Origin: Membranipora membranacea
Taxonomy: Eukaryota; Bryozoa; Gymnolaemata; Cheilostomatida; Membraniporidae
Length of the DNA: 64,000 nt
Direction of reading: 5' to 3'
Assembly (NCBI GenBank): GCA_914767715.1
Contig: OU612065.1
Span: 2,232,001-2,296,000, forward strand
Below are positions 25,611-37,826 of the stretch, in pieces. Numbering within the stretch: the stretch's first letter is position 1; each line of letters opens with the position of its first letter. The position numbers and the translations under genes are program-made. The notes under the pieces are model-generated. The model was not told the DNA's origin, made no database searches, and saw only the letters and a program-made list of their open reading frames with translations.

Positions 25611-28400
25611 ATGGTGTTCAACAAAAACTTCTCAAGCATTCTGCTGGTGATTCTTTTCACTCAGGTAACTAAATTATTTTTAACTGAAATTTGTGTTATG
25701 TTGGGGCTGTTTTAAAACCCTCACTGAGCGGCTGTCCAACGTCAATTAGGCTTGAAATACATTTCTATGTTTTTTCCTCACAGATAATTTGTGGTGAAGA
25801 CTATTTTAGCATACTTTGTGTACGGCTTGGTTTGTCAAAAGCAAAAATTGTATCAAAAGAAAAATATTTTTCATAATTTGTCTTTATAGAAAAGTTGTAG
25901 ACAAATTAAATGTGCATGAATAATCCACTTTACATGTCTATTTAGTCCAACCTTATCCCACCCTTGTATTGGAAGATATACAACTTACTTACTTATTACA
26001 CTGTGATTACAACTAAGTTACATAAATTATTTGTGGAAAAAATCTTGCGCAAATCTGCAAATTTTGATCATTCATTTATTCCAACGTGTAATGCTCATCC
26101 GTGCATCGCCTGAAATGTTTGTTGTATTTTACAGGTATACTCTCAGTCAACACGAAAACCATGCATAGAATCCGTACCGGACTCTTCTCAGTGCGCAGAA
26201 TACACAGACAGCTGTACTGATCCCGATCGCCTGGCCGTGTGCCAAAGATATTGTGGAGTATGTGAGGATCTCCAGGCCACCACAGTCGCTGGACAGGAGT
26301 GTAAAGATGGAAGTCTATTGTGTACTATAAGGGCTGCCTCTAACTCTACATTTTGTGACTCAGGTTTTAACAGAGATAGGTGTAGAAAAACATGTGGTGT
26401 TTGTGGTGTTACCACAGCGTCAACCTCTACTAGAACACCACCAAAAGCCACCCCAGTACCAACCACCACCCCAGTACCAACCACCACCCCAGTACCAACC
26501 ACCACCCCAGAACCAACCACCACCCCAGAACCAACCACCACCCTAGAACCTACCACCACGCCAAAACCATCCACCACGCCAAAACCATCCACCACGCCAA
26601 AACCAACCACCACGCCAAAACCAACCACCACACCCAAACCAACCACCACGCCAATACCAACCACCACGCCAAAACCAACCACCACGCCAAAACCAACCAC
26701 CACGCCAAAACCAACCACCACACCAAAACCAACCACCACACCAATACCAACCACCACGCCAAAACCAATCACCACGCCAAAACCAACCACCATGCCAAAA
26801 CCAACCACCACGCCAAAACCAACCACCACACCAAAACCAACCACCACACCAAAACCAACAACTACACCAAAACTGACCACCACACCAAAGCCAACGACTA
26901 CAGGAACAGAGGCAACTACTGCTATCTCTACTTCTTCCGAACTCCTCAATGCCGGTAACTATAATAAGACGAACATGTAATTTTTTTTAAACATGTGCTT
27001 GTATGGCATCATCTCAATATCTTAAATGGATACTGAGCAATAATTCTCATAATTCTCATGTTGTCGACTCGTTTTGGCACGAACAAACTTGAAACATTAA
27101 ATGCAGCATATCATTTCAACTCGTTATTTTTAGTTCGTATCAGGATGATAAACGGCACTTTGCTGGAGATAAAACTGACAATGGACGGCTATGTGTTTGA
27201 TGATAAGTTCGACGATATCATAGGTGAAGTAAAGAAAGTCATGGAGGAGTTCCCTAAAAAAGTAACTAAGGTTGAGAGCATTGATGTGGAGGATGGTATT
27301 ACTGAAAGGTATGTTATACAACAATATTCTTGACAATGCAGGAAAACCCACCAATTTCTTAAGATTTATAAGATACTTTTATGGATCAGATTAATGATGG
27401 TGTTGTGTATTTGGTACAAAATACTCATCAAGCTAGGGACATCGACATGCTCATATCAAGCTCACATAAAATTGTTTCTTTTTCATCTTGTCTTTAATGA
27501 TGTTTATATTGTTATTCAGTAACAAAAAGGTGACCATACTAACTGTATACGCCCATGTGCCTGTCGGAGCCAAAAACATAGAAAAGGACTTCAACTCAGA
27601 CAACAGTTTCAGACTTGGACTAGATAAATCTCTGAATGATAAGAACATGGATTCATACTATGGTTTAAATAATGAGAACCTTGTAGAGTCCCAGGCACAA
27701 ACATCAGCACAAAAAACTGAGGTAAAACCATTCATTCTCTGTTTTTGGTAGACCCCTTCAGGATACTGTAGTAAGATTTTATCTCAAGGCATATTGGTTT
27801 CATAAACAATAATGAACCGCAGTGCTAATTGTATTACCCAAATAATATTGGTTTCACATATTGTAATGTAAAAAAAAAACCATAAAACTTGCACAGCTCT
27901 CACTGTAACCTCTTATTGAGCACAGACCCTTATTTTGAGTCCTATATAATATAAGCGTAACTGGATTTTAATTTTTTGCTGTCTTCATTTTGTAGTCGGA
28001 TAATTGGAGTATCAATAACTGGTATGTTATATTTGCAATCTGTGTGGGATTGTTACTTATCATAGGTCTGATCGTTCTAGCTGCTTCCGCTTCTGCAAGG
28101 TAAGAAGATATACTTGCTTGCTTTAATAATTGGTCAAAAGATCTGCTCACGTGTTTTTAATCTCATGCTATCTTAGTTTTGTTGAGCTATAATAAAAATA
28201 TGAAAATAAGTCAAATTATCACAACCATCATCCTTTGGTTTTATTATTATATGCCATCAGTATTCATTCACAATATTCGGGCATATTTGTCCTTTGAATC
28301 TAACTTAGCTCAACATTAATTGTACATCAATATCTGTTTTAGTCGGAAGAAGCAGAAAGTTATTCTACAAGAGAAGAAGTTAGCTTACTCAAAAGTGTGA
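25611..28400 (+). CDS. Membrane-anchored ShK-domain, Thr/Pro-rich protein
   Basis: Exons 25611-25664, 26135-26954, 27134-27308, 27520-27721, 27996-28099 and 28343-28400 give 470 aa with consistent phases. Exon 1 encodes a signal peptide (MVFNKNFSSILLVILFTQ). Two ShKT domains follow, six Cys each: C28, 38, 45, 54, 58, 61 and C74, 81, 92, 101, 105, 108. Next comes a stalk of 26 six-residue repeats of the TPKPTT type, a likely O-glycosylated mucin-like region. A domain of roughly 120 residues follows (ITER and VTILTVYAHVPVG inside) that I do not recognise; its alternating strands and helices would suit a SEA-like fold. A transmembrane helix lies at about 427-450 and a basic 19-residue tail ends in SKV. 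ShK domains occur in potassium-channel toxins but also in many secreted proteases and surface proteins; the membrane anchor favours a surface role here. Confidence 0.8.
26450..26905 (+). repeat. Coding 18-bp minisatellite
   Basis: Twenty-six tandem units of about CCAAAACCAACCACCACG encode the Thr/Pro stalk. Variants cluster: the first units carry Val, then Glu, then Lys at the third residue, and isolated Ile, Met and Leu changes mark later units, so the array grew by unequal exchange after the first units diverged. Confidence 0.9.
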
Positions 28401-29120
28401 AGCATTCTACATTTTTAAGGCACAACATGAGATTCTCATTAGGATGAAACATTTTTTATTTGTATCACATCTCACACAACGAGCACCATGATATGAGGTG
28501 TCATGCCTTGTCGACAGTGGAGAGTGTGCTCAATGATACAGTTACCCGTACACCTGCTGCTGCTGCTACTGTTGTGAAAGCAGAGAAGACATAATGAAAC
28601 CTTCCTCTGTGTTTATCATGTCATGATGGCGATGGGTTAGGTCTGGTGGTAGGTTGGAGTATTATCTCTATTAAAATCGTGATACCCCTCCCTTCAGTGT
28701 CTGAACTGGGTGAGGAACTGTGTTTGTATTTAGAAAGTATTTAGAGTAAAGACTATTAGATAAAAGGTCTGGTTTTGCAGGCGATAATCACTTCATCTAG
28801 AACTAAAGGCATAAGAGAAAACCTTTTACGCTACATTTTTCTTTTTTAATTACAAAAATTTCATGTATCTGTGATCGTATTTATGTTTGTTTTTTAAATT
28901 TCTAACTGGGTTGTCTTCCTGCAACAAGTATTATCATTGATTTATATATATATATCAGTAAGTATAAGCCTCTCATGTAATCGTTACTAAGATCACTCAT
29001 GTATCCCACATTCAATTAATACTTATTGGAATCATATATAGAGTGAATCTTTTATACTATATTATTTTTATGTTAGCTACTTTTCTATGTAAATACTAGA
29101 TAGCATTTTGACAGGTTTCA

Positions 29121-29126
29121 AATAAA
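29121..29126 (+). terminator. Likely polyadenylation signal of the ShK gene
   Basis: AATAAA about 720 bases after the stop at 28400, in an otherwise non-coding AT-rich stretch. Confidence 0.4.
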
Positions 29127-32100
29127 TTGATTTAATGAACTTCTCTCTTCTGGTGTAGACTGTTTATGTATTTATGTATAGAATGGGAAGGATGATCTGA
29201 TTATGTAACATGATATGATATGTGATAATTCTACTGAGAGGCAGATTCTTAGGAGTAGGAGGTAGTACAGCTGCAGTTAAGTGCAGTAATTCCTCTATTG
29301 AGAAAAAGCCAATATCTAGCTTCAATTCCAACTCTTCTCAAATTTTCCAAAAAGCTTTGTTAAATTACCTATATGAAACTCAAGATAAAACTGCACTCTG
29401 TTATTGATAAAAATATAGACTCTCTGATGTCCAGATTTTGAGAAAAAGATGACCTATCTGTGTTGAAATGAATTTTTGCATTATCCCACAGCAGAACTTT
29501 CTATATATGATATCTCCAAAATCCACAAAACCACAAACGCATCATTTTCAAAAACTAGGAATGGAAATTTACTACAAGGAGTTCTCATTTAGGCATTACT
29601 GCACCTATCTCCTCAGTTGGTAAGATTAGAAAGCGCCCTTGATTCATTCCCTCTTATAGGTAAGTACTTGTGTACTAACCCTGCTTCAGTTTACTAACAA
29701 CCGGGGTCTTTTGGTGCCCTGCATGTGCTCTGACCTGCCCAAAAACTGAGAGAAAGTCCCTTTGTAGTCTGCTTGAAAGACTGACAAACAATTTTAAATC
29801 CAGCTCCCGACATAGCTGATGTGGCTACCTCTGTAATCTGTCAATAACACAATTATACACCACCCTCATACTATTTCTAACCTTTCGGAAACTAGGTATT
29901 GGTGACTCAGTGCGGTCTAACAGTTCACTAGGATTCAATGTTGGATTTTTTGTACATTGGAAGGATATGGGTAATCTGATTGGCATGGAATACAGTTTAT
30001 TGGCTTGCAACGGTGGGATTCAAAGAACCTAACCCAATTCATTGGTGGGTTTATGTTCCCTGCTTGTCTGAGCAAGTAACTCCAAAGTGAAAGATTCAAA
30101 TGACACAAAAGTTGCCTACAAGTCACCCCAATCAAAATGGTCAAATAAAATCATTGAAGATTACCGCCAGACGAGGAGCGTTCTGATAAAGGCCATAGTA
30201 ACTGAAGGAGCATCCTTCCAAAATACAAAAAAAAGTGGTCGTTATAGGATTATTTGATAAAACCATCTATGCCATAATCATCTCACCACATTTTCTGAAT
30301 TTTTTCAGAAAAAGATGACCTACTTCTACTCCCAGATGTGTTATTTAATTTTCCGCCATGTTTTTCTATGACCATTCTGGTCTGCTAATTTACTTCACTA
30401 ATTTAACACTTTGCTATGTAAGGACATATTTGACACAAACTCCTTGGTTGACATTGTTTACCGCAACAGTTCATTAATCATAACACAATAAAAATTAATA
30501 TTTTGTTATTTTAGATGGGTTTTGCAGTAGCTAATGTGTTGGCTCTGATTGGCTAGCTTTGCAGACATTCTTTGTTTCAGAATAGGAATAAGAAACATCA
30601 TAACCAATGAGTAGCTTTTGAATACATACATACCCTACATAAACAGAACAAAACCAAACAAAACTTAAACAGAACTTAATTTTGCGCCCTGACCTACAAT
30701 TATTGTAGTTAATGGATAAAGCACTCCTTGGTTAAAACTTAAAGCATAAGCGGAATTTGATGATTGAATTTTGAATTCCATTTTATGGAGTATTACCGAA
30801 ATCTTTAAATATTAGTGGGATTAATATTTAGCTTTATCGATTAGCGAAATTAAAATCAAATGGAAACTTTTGTGAGGGACGAAAAACGCACACTCCCGTA
30901 ACTTTAGTATTAATTATAGGAGTGTAAGGCCCCTTACCTTTGCCTTGAACTGGAGCGTTATAATAATTATTTTATCAAACAAATATCAACCTTGAATATT
31001 GCCATGCAATAGGGATACAACATACAGTGGTGCGCGTACCACTGCACAACACACAGGTCTTCAGCTAGAAACCATGAGTCAAGCGCTGTTTCGAGGCCTT
31101 CTCTAGTACAACTTCCTCATGGCCGGCCCCAGCAGCATGAAGCCACCCCTGTGTGTTGATGAGCATCTCAATCAATCTCATCGATCCCTCAGTGCATTTT
31201 GTAAGTTTCGGTGGTTTGACATAATTGGTGTGTTTACGCTGTTGCGCAACCAGGGAGGCTGCCAACTCGTCATCGTTTCGGTGTAACAATGTTCGCCCCA
31301 TCACTCTCACGCTTATACTCTAAGCCAAACCAGTGCAGGGAGGTTTGCTTTCCATCAACTCATCGGCGCAACATCGCTCATCGTCAAGGCACCCGCCCCT
31401 CGTGCCATAGTTCACTACTCAAATTCACCAAAATTGAGCATAGTACAACTCAAACACAAGTCAGAGAGATGACTTGTTTGCGCTACAGCCAGTAGGCTGA
31501 CTGTGATCTCCTGTCTCGCTCTGCCTGCCTTTTATGCGATGGCCAAGCTTTTAATCCTATGTTTGTAATGCCTTAGATCTAACTCAGACTCATTTTGGTT
31601 TTTCACCCTGCAGAGATTAAAATATTTTAATTTAAGTATTAAAGGCATAATCCCGCTTAGCCTTCTACCCGAGCTTATCACTTCTACCCCGTTTGCTAAT
31701 CATCACTTAATCCCCTCAATGTAATCCTAACAAGGATTATAAACAAAGGAATTCAATGCTGGCCAACTCCACAAAACAAAGTGAGTGTGTTAAACCCCAG
31801 CTTACAAGCAATAGGATTAGTCCAGCCGATTTGTGATGAGCCTGTTATTGGGAAAATACTGTTATATTAGTGACTATTGTGGTTAGATAACAACTTTTGC
31901 AAATAAATGACAAATTCACTCACAAGTCAGTCTGATGACATAAAAGTTCAAAGGAAAGTTCTATAATTTGTATACACACTATTTGATGAGTTGAGACCGC
32001 TAATCAAAACAACCTTTATATCTGTTATGAGCCCATGTCGAAGAAAAGATTAGAAGAACAACTGTACATTACAATCAACGACGATGACTTTGACGCAATT

Positions 32101-33596
32101 CCCTGTCCGCTGTTTTTCAAGCATGAAAATGAGTGATTTTCATTTCAGATTTTCATTTCATTTCAGATGCGCTTGTTTGCTCTGTTAAAATAAGATTATA
32201 ATGGAGCAATGGATTTTTCCTGCTGACAAAGCCTTGCTTATTTCAGATTAACCCAAAAATGGTCCATGCAATGCTTTATAGTTTGTACCAAATCTTGCAA
32301 TTTACCCAACTCTAGCCTCCCAAATCAGATCCATACTGCCGAAATAACTCAAAAACTCGACAAATTAATTTCCTAAGTGACTGTTGCGTGCAGTGACATG
32401 TGCTCTCATAAGACCTGCTGCACTCAGTCAGTAATATTGATAGTCTATGTTAAGATGTGCTGAGTATCTGTGATGCACACAGATGGACAAGATCTAATGA
32501 AAAAATAGAAAGTTTCTCCAGGTATCCCGCTGCTAACACGATTATCAATACTCCTTTTTAGGAGGCAGTCAAATTCATTTACACTTTACATCACCCTGAA
32601 GTCCGAAACAACTAGATGACAAATTTATTGAGTTGAATTTACTTTGTGACTTGTAATTTCTAGTTTTTAAACAATGTAAACAACATAGTTTACCCAAAAA
32701 AAACTCAGAATATTTGCTAAAATTGTTGAAAAGATTGTCAAAACCTCAAATCACTCAGTATTAATCATTGCATGCTTTGGATTTCAACATCATCCTAATG
32801 CCTGAAATGTCGAGATTTACAAAGAATTTATTTTATATTTCTGTGCGATTTGGAAATACATATTTTCAAGAAAAACACACAATCTACCTGTGTAAATTTT
32901 GTATCTTCCATTGAAATTCTATTGAAAGCCGCTATTCATGAAGCTAATAATTGAAGCATATCACTGGTTTTCATGCGGGCTGAAGACGGAGTTTGATTGG
33001 AATGTCATAGCCACAATCTCATTTATTCATCATAAATTATTAATGTAAACAAATCCTTGAAATACTTAGCGATGTATTGATCTGCCTTTATATTGCCAAT
33101 TTCTATCTCGAGCAGTAACCATGGTTAACAGAAAATGTTGTATCTGCCAAAGCACTGTGGGTTATTTCCAGTGGCCGAAATCATACAGATTTAAACTTGA
33201 GTGGTGTGACTACCTCAGAGATATTTTCCCTCTGATAATCACATGGACTTGACGTCGATTTGCTACAAATGCCTCCTAAATGATATTCAATCTTCCTCTC
33301 ACTAGAGCTGTTAATCTCCCTGTAATTTTCATTCTCACTGTCGCATGAGCTAGCGCTGTAATTTTTTGCCATGTTCGATTTAGATCGTTAGCTTTGTCAT
33401 TGAATTATGAAATGTCATACACTATCCCATTTTACCAGCTAAACAACATGGGACAGATAAATAATGCCTTGTATTCACTCATTCATTCAATAGATAAATT
33501 CTGCGGTGTTTTGGTATCACATGCAGAATATCAAAACCACTGTGTCATAACAACACACCTTAGTTACAAAGTACTGTATATTCCCATTATAATCTG
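29127..33596. other. Gene-poor stretch
   Basis: No gene that I can support. Only weak coding-like traces occur: a minus frame at 31310-31065 (MRVMGRTLLHRNDDELAASL and on, locally GC-rich), and a plus frame from 33121 (MVNRKCCICQSTVGYFQWPK) that overlaps a minus frame at 33372-33181. None has confirmed neighbouring exons. Confidence 0.4.
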
Positions 33597-33670
33597 AGGT
33601 ACTAAAAAGGTACTATTTTCAACAAGTGATCACAACCCCAAAGGAAAAAAATAGTACTTTTTTAGTACCT
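33597..33670. repeat. Short foldback element
   Basis: The arms AGGTACTAAAAAGGTACTAT and, on the right, its complement differ by one base over at least 20 positions, with a 30-base centre. No target duplication was recognised. Confidence 0.55.
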
Positions 33671-34235
33671 TCTCATCCCAACTTTGACGGCAAATAAGTC
33701 TTATCTGGTCCACAGGCTGCTTTTGAACATAGAATAATGTTCTAAACTAGACTGAGATCTCTTGAATGATACCAAAAACCTGATCCTTTACAAACACTTT
33801 AAGTGTAATTCTGAGTATTTCAGTAATATCGCCAAGTTCTTGATGTGAAGTAGACATTTATTTAATCCCACCGAAAACGAAGTTTGAGGTGGTATTATGG
33901 CAATGCCCATGAAGCAGTTCTCATAGGGGACTTCTGACAACTTATGTGGCAGCTGAGCCCTATTTTTGCACACAATAAACACCTACAGTTTTGCCTATCC
34001 ATCCTCAATTTTTGTCAAGATAACTAGATTCATACCTGATCTTCTCTTTGGGAGTAGTATGAAAAACAGCAGGTGATGCTATGACATAGAAAACTTGCAA
34101 CAGCCAGCACAGGTTTTTTGGCTTTTTCTAGCCATTTTTATTCAATCCCATAGACATAGTTTTGTCTATGTCTATGATATTGCATAAAAATGTTTTGTCT
34201 ATGTGCAATCCTCAATCAATCATCAGTGCAACTTA

Positions 34236-34490
34236 ATAAAGCCTAAGTGCCTGGGCAAAATGTGTAAAATCTGCTTCAATAGAAATGTCGATGGTTAAAA
34301 TTTGCTCAAATAGAAATTTCTATGGTTCAAAGGCTAATATCTAAAAGGACAGTCATACCTGAGCAAATCATATAAGCCTTAGTGCCTGGGCAAAGCGTTT
34401 AAAATCTGCTTTAATAGTATTATCAATGGTTCAAAGCCATCTGCTTTGATAGAAATTTCCAAGGTTCAAAGGCTAATCACTAAAGAGGGC
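34236..34490. repeat. Diverged tandem duplication, period about 136 bp
   Basis: The stretch from 34236 (AAGTGCCTGGGCAAA, then AAAATCTGCTT, then GGTTCAAAGGCTAAT) recurs in the same order from about 34378. Several substitutions separate the copies. Confidence 0.6.
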
Positions 34491-34621
34491 CCGATATACC
34501 GCAGTGGCGTATATTAGCAATCCGTGATTACTGTGTGCAAGTCATGGGGACTGGGTGTAGCTTACTACTGTAATTCCTCACCTATAAATTGCATATCAAA
34601 GCACAGTGTTTGAAGTCAGGC

Positions 34622-34705
34622 TGAATAGCTCAGTGTGTAGAGTGTCTGCCTTCAACTCCCTGTTTAGTAAAAGTGTTGTGGGTTTGAGTCCCAACATCGT
34701 CAGAT
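34622..34705 (+). mobile_element. tRNA-derived SINE head, copy 2
   Basis: Box-A-like TAGCTCAGTGTGTAGAG and box-B-like GGGTTTGAGTCCC as in the copy at 12.5 kb, again without a closing acceptor stem. About 160 bases downstream (34860-34925) lies a GC-rich block with three stem-loops, for example CACGCCTACGGCGTG and TGATCG...CGATCA, which may be the element body or a neighbour. Confidence 0.5.
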
Positions 34706-35497
34706 TTTTTTCCAAATGGGTGCTTTATAACTGGAGAATTTTTACTGTAATCTTCTACTGCTATTGAGTTGTTTTCTGCAAGTACCCAACAGCTCAGTGA
34801 GCTATTGAAATACCTCTCTGCTTGCACTATTTTGCTACCGATATGCAAAAATTTCCGTGGTGGGAGGGCGCTAAATCGCCCCTCCCCGCCACGCCTACGG
34901 CGTGTTGATCGTGCTGCGCCCGATCATTATGCTCATCTCTAAAAAGTCAGTGAGTGAAATCTTTTAGAATATACGCTCCTGGATATACCCATCGTTAAAC
35001 TCTGTGCTCCTAGGAGTTATCATATAAAATAATTGTCATGTAATCTGCTTTACACTTCTCCCATGTGAGTTTAAATAACAGCAGCTATTGCTATGATTTC
35101 TTAATTATTTTCATTCATTCATGCAAACTTGTCACAGATTATACTATTATTCAGTTCTCTTATAGTAGCTGCCCATGTACGGCCTGTCATAAGTCATAAT
35201 TTTTTATCAAGACCAAATCGCTTGTATAATTTGTTGTGTCGTTGTATTTGTGACGTGTAACACCAATCATAGATATTCCTATTCGTTAAAAGCTAGCCAC
35301 AGTTCTTTTTTTACCAGGCAGCATTTATCATGACATGAGATGAATTATGTCTCAGTAACAATTACCTAATGGGCTGCAAAAAAAGCTGTGGGTTTAATTC
35401 TCAGACATAGTTGTGTTTGTGAGATATTGTCGGATTTTAGAATTTTACACCGCTAATTCCTTTTGGGTGGAAGTAAAAGTCCTGCATACCTCTAGAT

Positions 35498-36218
35498 CAG
35501 CTGTCGGCAACCTGGTCTATTTTCCAGTGCAGCCTAATGAACAATATTTTGCGGGCTGATTGTGGCTTTATGCCTGAAAAGATATATATTACACATTAAT
35601 TTCGATTCCCATCTCGCATTTTGTAATCTTGATATTCAAGTATGTAGGCACAATATATTTCAAAATAGTGGCCATTCAGCATTAAGCATGTAGCTTCCAA
35701 AGCCGTTTCTAGACATAATCATCTTAACTTTCAAGTGCTTTATTTTCAAAATAACCCAGAACGGTGACCTTTGGAAATTCGAATAAAAAATTTCGTTAAT
35801 ATCATAGTAATTAGTTTTTTTAGCAAATCTGTCACCTTGAACAAGAAATGCAGATGAGTATCAACAAGTTTTCATGTTACAAATGCTCCTGCTTTATCGC
35901 TGAAATGTTCCAGTTTGCATCTAATTTTACAAGCATTGGCAAAAAACTTCCCCGTTGCGGAGGAGTGCCAGCACCCCTCCCACACCCACCCTGCCCTTTT
36001 CCATACACATGCAAAACTTCACAAGATTTTTTAAATTAGTATTTCTGTTGAGCTGAAGTTCCTTGCAACATACCACAGCTTTTACAAATAAATCTGTTTT
36101 AGTTTGTACATAGTTGTTACTCCGGTTCCGATTTTTTACCTGAAAGATATGTTGCGCCTAATTGTGTTGAGCCTGTGTAAAATGTGGAATATTTTTAGAA
36201 AAAGGTTGCCCACCCATG
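35498..36218. mobile_element. hAT-type non-autonomous DNA transposon
   Basis: The ends are CAGCTGTCGGCAACCT and, as the complement of the right end, CATGGGTGGGCAACCT, matching the CANNGGTNGGCAACC pattern of hAT terminal repeats. The element is flanked by perfect 8-bp duplications CTCTAGAT (35490-35497 and 36219-36226), the hAT signature. It is 721 bp with no intact transposase frame. Confidence 0.85.
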
Positions 36219-36235
36219 CTCTAGATCAATATTGA

Positions 36236-36306
36236 TCCATTGGCCTAAATTCGGAGTTGTTTTTCCTCCAATGGACAGGGGAGCAACTCCGAATACAGAC
36301 AAATGA
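36236..36306. mobile_element. Small foldback MITE, copy 1
   Basis: The arms begin TCCATTGGCCTAAATTCGGA and mirror GGAGCAACTCCGAATACAGA on the right. The same family occurs at 40372-40454 and 61701-61955, whose arms read TCCA[A/G]TTGCCTGCATTC. Confidence 0.6.
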
Positions 36307-36537
36307 ATCGTATATGTAATCACTCTGACCAGTGAACCATGAGTGAACTAAGCTACGATCTGTCCAACTGAGCCGAATAGTTTTGCTCCTTTTCGGTGGT
36401 CTCTGATCTTATCAGTTCTAGTTATAATTATTCCATAAAAAATAATCTAGGAAAATTGCACATAACACAACCTTCGTCAAGGCTGTTCAAAAATGAGCTG
36501 ATGCTTGCATTTTCTGCAGCACTTTATATAGTCACAG

Positions 36538-36560
36538 CGATGAGGAGAGGCAGTTCATTG
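36538..36560. repeat. Tiny palindromic insertion, copy 2 (23 bp)
   Basis: Ends CGATGA and GTTCATTG, flanked by GTCACAG at 36531-36537 and 36561-36567. Confidence 0.7.
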
Positions 36561-36798
36561 GTCACAGCAGGTATCGTTTCCTAATCGAACTAATAGGTCC
36601 GTTTAAATGTTGACATTATTGCAACATTTTCTTTGTTACCACTTACAATGGTCTTGTCATCTTTCTGAAGAGTTCTAGAACATTCTTAAAGAGTTCTCGC
36701 ACATTCTTATACTGGTGTAACTATCTTTTGATCATCCTGCTGTTTTGATTTATCAATAGCATCCGCATAGATTGATCTTATTCAGAGCATCGCTTGAC

Positions 36799-36817
36799 CA
36801 ATGTTCATTGTTCATTG
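36799..36817. repeat. Tiny palindromic insertion, copy 3 (19 bp)
   Basis: CAATGTTCATTGTTCATTG flanked by GCTTGAC at 36792-36798 and 36818-36824. This is the shortest copy; its interior looks rearranged. Confidence 0.65.
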
Positions 36818-37082
36818 GCTTGACAATGGGGATGAGTATCCATTAAAATGAAATCAAAAATCCCAAGTCCAAATCAAGCACTTGAATATCTAAAGTCTAA
36901 AACTCAAAAATATAAAATTATAAAATAATCTCAAGTTAATTAGAAAAGTAAGGCAGCATCAGCTAAAAGTAGTAAAACATCATAATATAAAAATTCATAT
37001 CAATGTATTAGTTATCATTATGTATGGTATTTATGTGCAAATATAGAAATCATGCAACTTGTGATTGAACTAACTGTGCTAG

Positions 37083-37108
37083 CAATGAACTAAAGGTTTA
37101 GTTCATTG
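37083..37108. repeat. Tiny palindromic insertion, copy 4 (26 bp)
   Basis: CAATGAACTAAA, GG, then TTTAGTTCATTG: perfect 12-base arms. Flanked by GTGCTAG at 37076-37082 and 37109-37115. Confidence 0.8.
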
Positions 37109-37368
37109 GTGCTAGTAATGGTCTGAGCATGGTATCTATCTGGGAACTCATGAAACACTTGTGCATGACTAATGCTCAATAAATGATAAGAGTGTGCTAA
37201 CATAATTGCCTTATAGATCTAATAATGTGGCCAATAGGACAATGGATGTTAGGTAGTACCCTTGCCTAGGGTACATCCAGACCGACTTGGTGGTTGATGG
37301 TTTGAGGTGTGTAAAAGGTGTGGCCAAAATATGGCATTGTAATTGGTCGAATCTTATTGATTGGCCAA

Positions 37369-37380
37369 TCATATCATAGT
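37369..37380 (+). promoter_or_regulatory. Palindromic CCAAT site, possible GPCPD1 promoter
   Basis: GATTGGCCAATC is a double CCAAT box of the kind bound by NF-Y. About 160 bases downstream a stretch ends at a strong donor (AAG|gtgagt, exon end 37538), which could be a 5' untranslated exon spliced to the acceptor tttttcag before 38537, just upstream of the GPCPD1 start at 38562. The link is inferred. Confidence 0.35.
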
Positions 37381-37707
37381 ACTTATGTAAATAAATGAAG
37401 CAACGAGTAGTTGTTCAGTTTATCAGAAGACTTGTGAACTCGACTGTTCGACTCAAGAGCTGAGCTCACAACTGACTTTGAACTATATTGTTTTACAAAG
37501 TTCAGCTGAGCAGTCTTACACCTGAAGCAGTTTACAAGGTGAGTATGTGAGCTATTTAAGGTGTTTGTTTTGGTTATGAACTGATAATATGCTACTGAAA
37601 ATCTCAGTGAACTAGTAACTACTAGACTTTGCTCCTTGCATGGTCTGTGTTGGGTTTGTTTGGTCACCAAACAGAGCCAACATATATCTAAGCTGGTATA
37701 GTTTCAG

Positions 37708-37732
37708 CGATGAACTTCCTCTCAGTTCATTG
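37708..37732. repeat. Tiny palindromic insertion, copy 5 (25 bp)
   Basis: Arms CGATGAACT and AGTTCATTG around TCCTCTC, flanked by GTTTCAG at 37701-37707 and 37733-37739. Confidence 0.75.
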
Positions 37733-37800
37733 GTTTCAGCACCGAATTTTCATCATGACTATGGAAACTTGGTTTCTCATAAATTCGTTAATCGTACCAG

Positions 37801-37826
37801 CAATGAACTAAACCTTTAGTTCATTG
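37801..37826. repeat. Tiny palindromic insertion, copy 6 (26 bp)
   Basis: CAATGAACTAAA, CC, then TTTAGTTCATTG: the same arms as copy 4 with the centre complemented, as if inverted. Flanked by GTACCAG at 37794-37800 and 37827-37833. Confidence 0.8.

Noticed and set aside
26188-26949. 253-residue minus-strand frame rich in Gly/Val/Phe
   Set aside because: It is the antisense shadow of the Thr/Pro minisatellite; the plus frame has a signal peptide, ShK cysteines and fitting splice sites.
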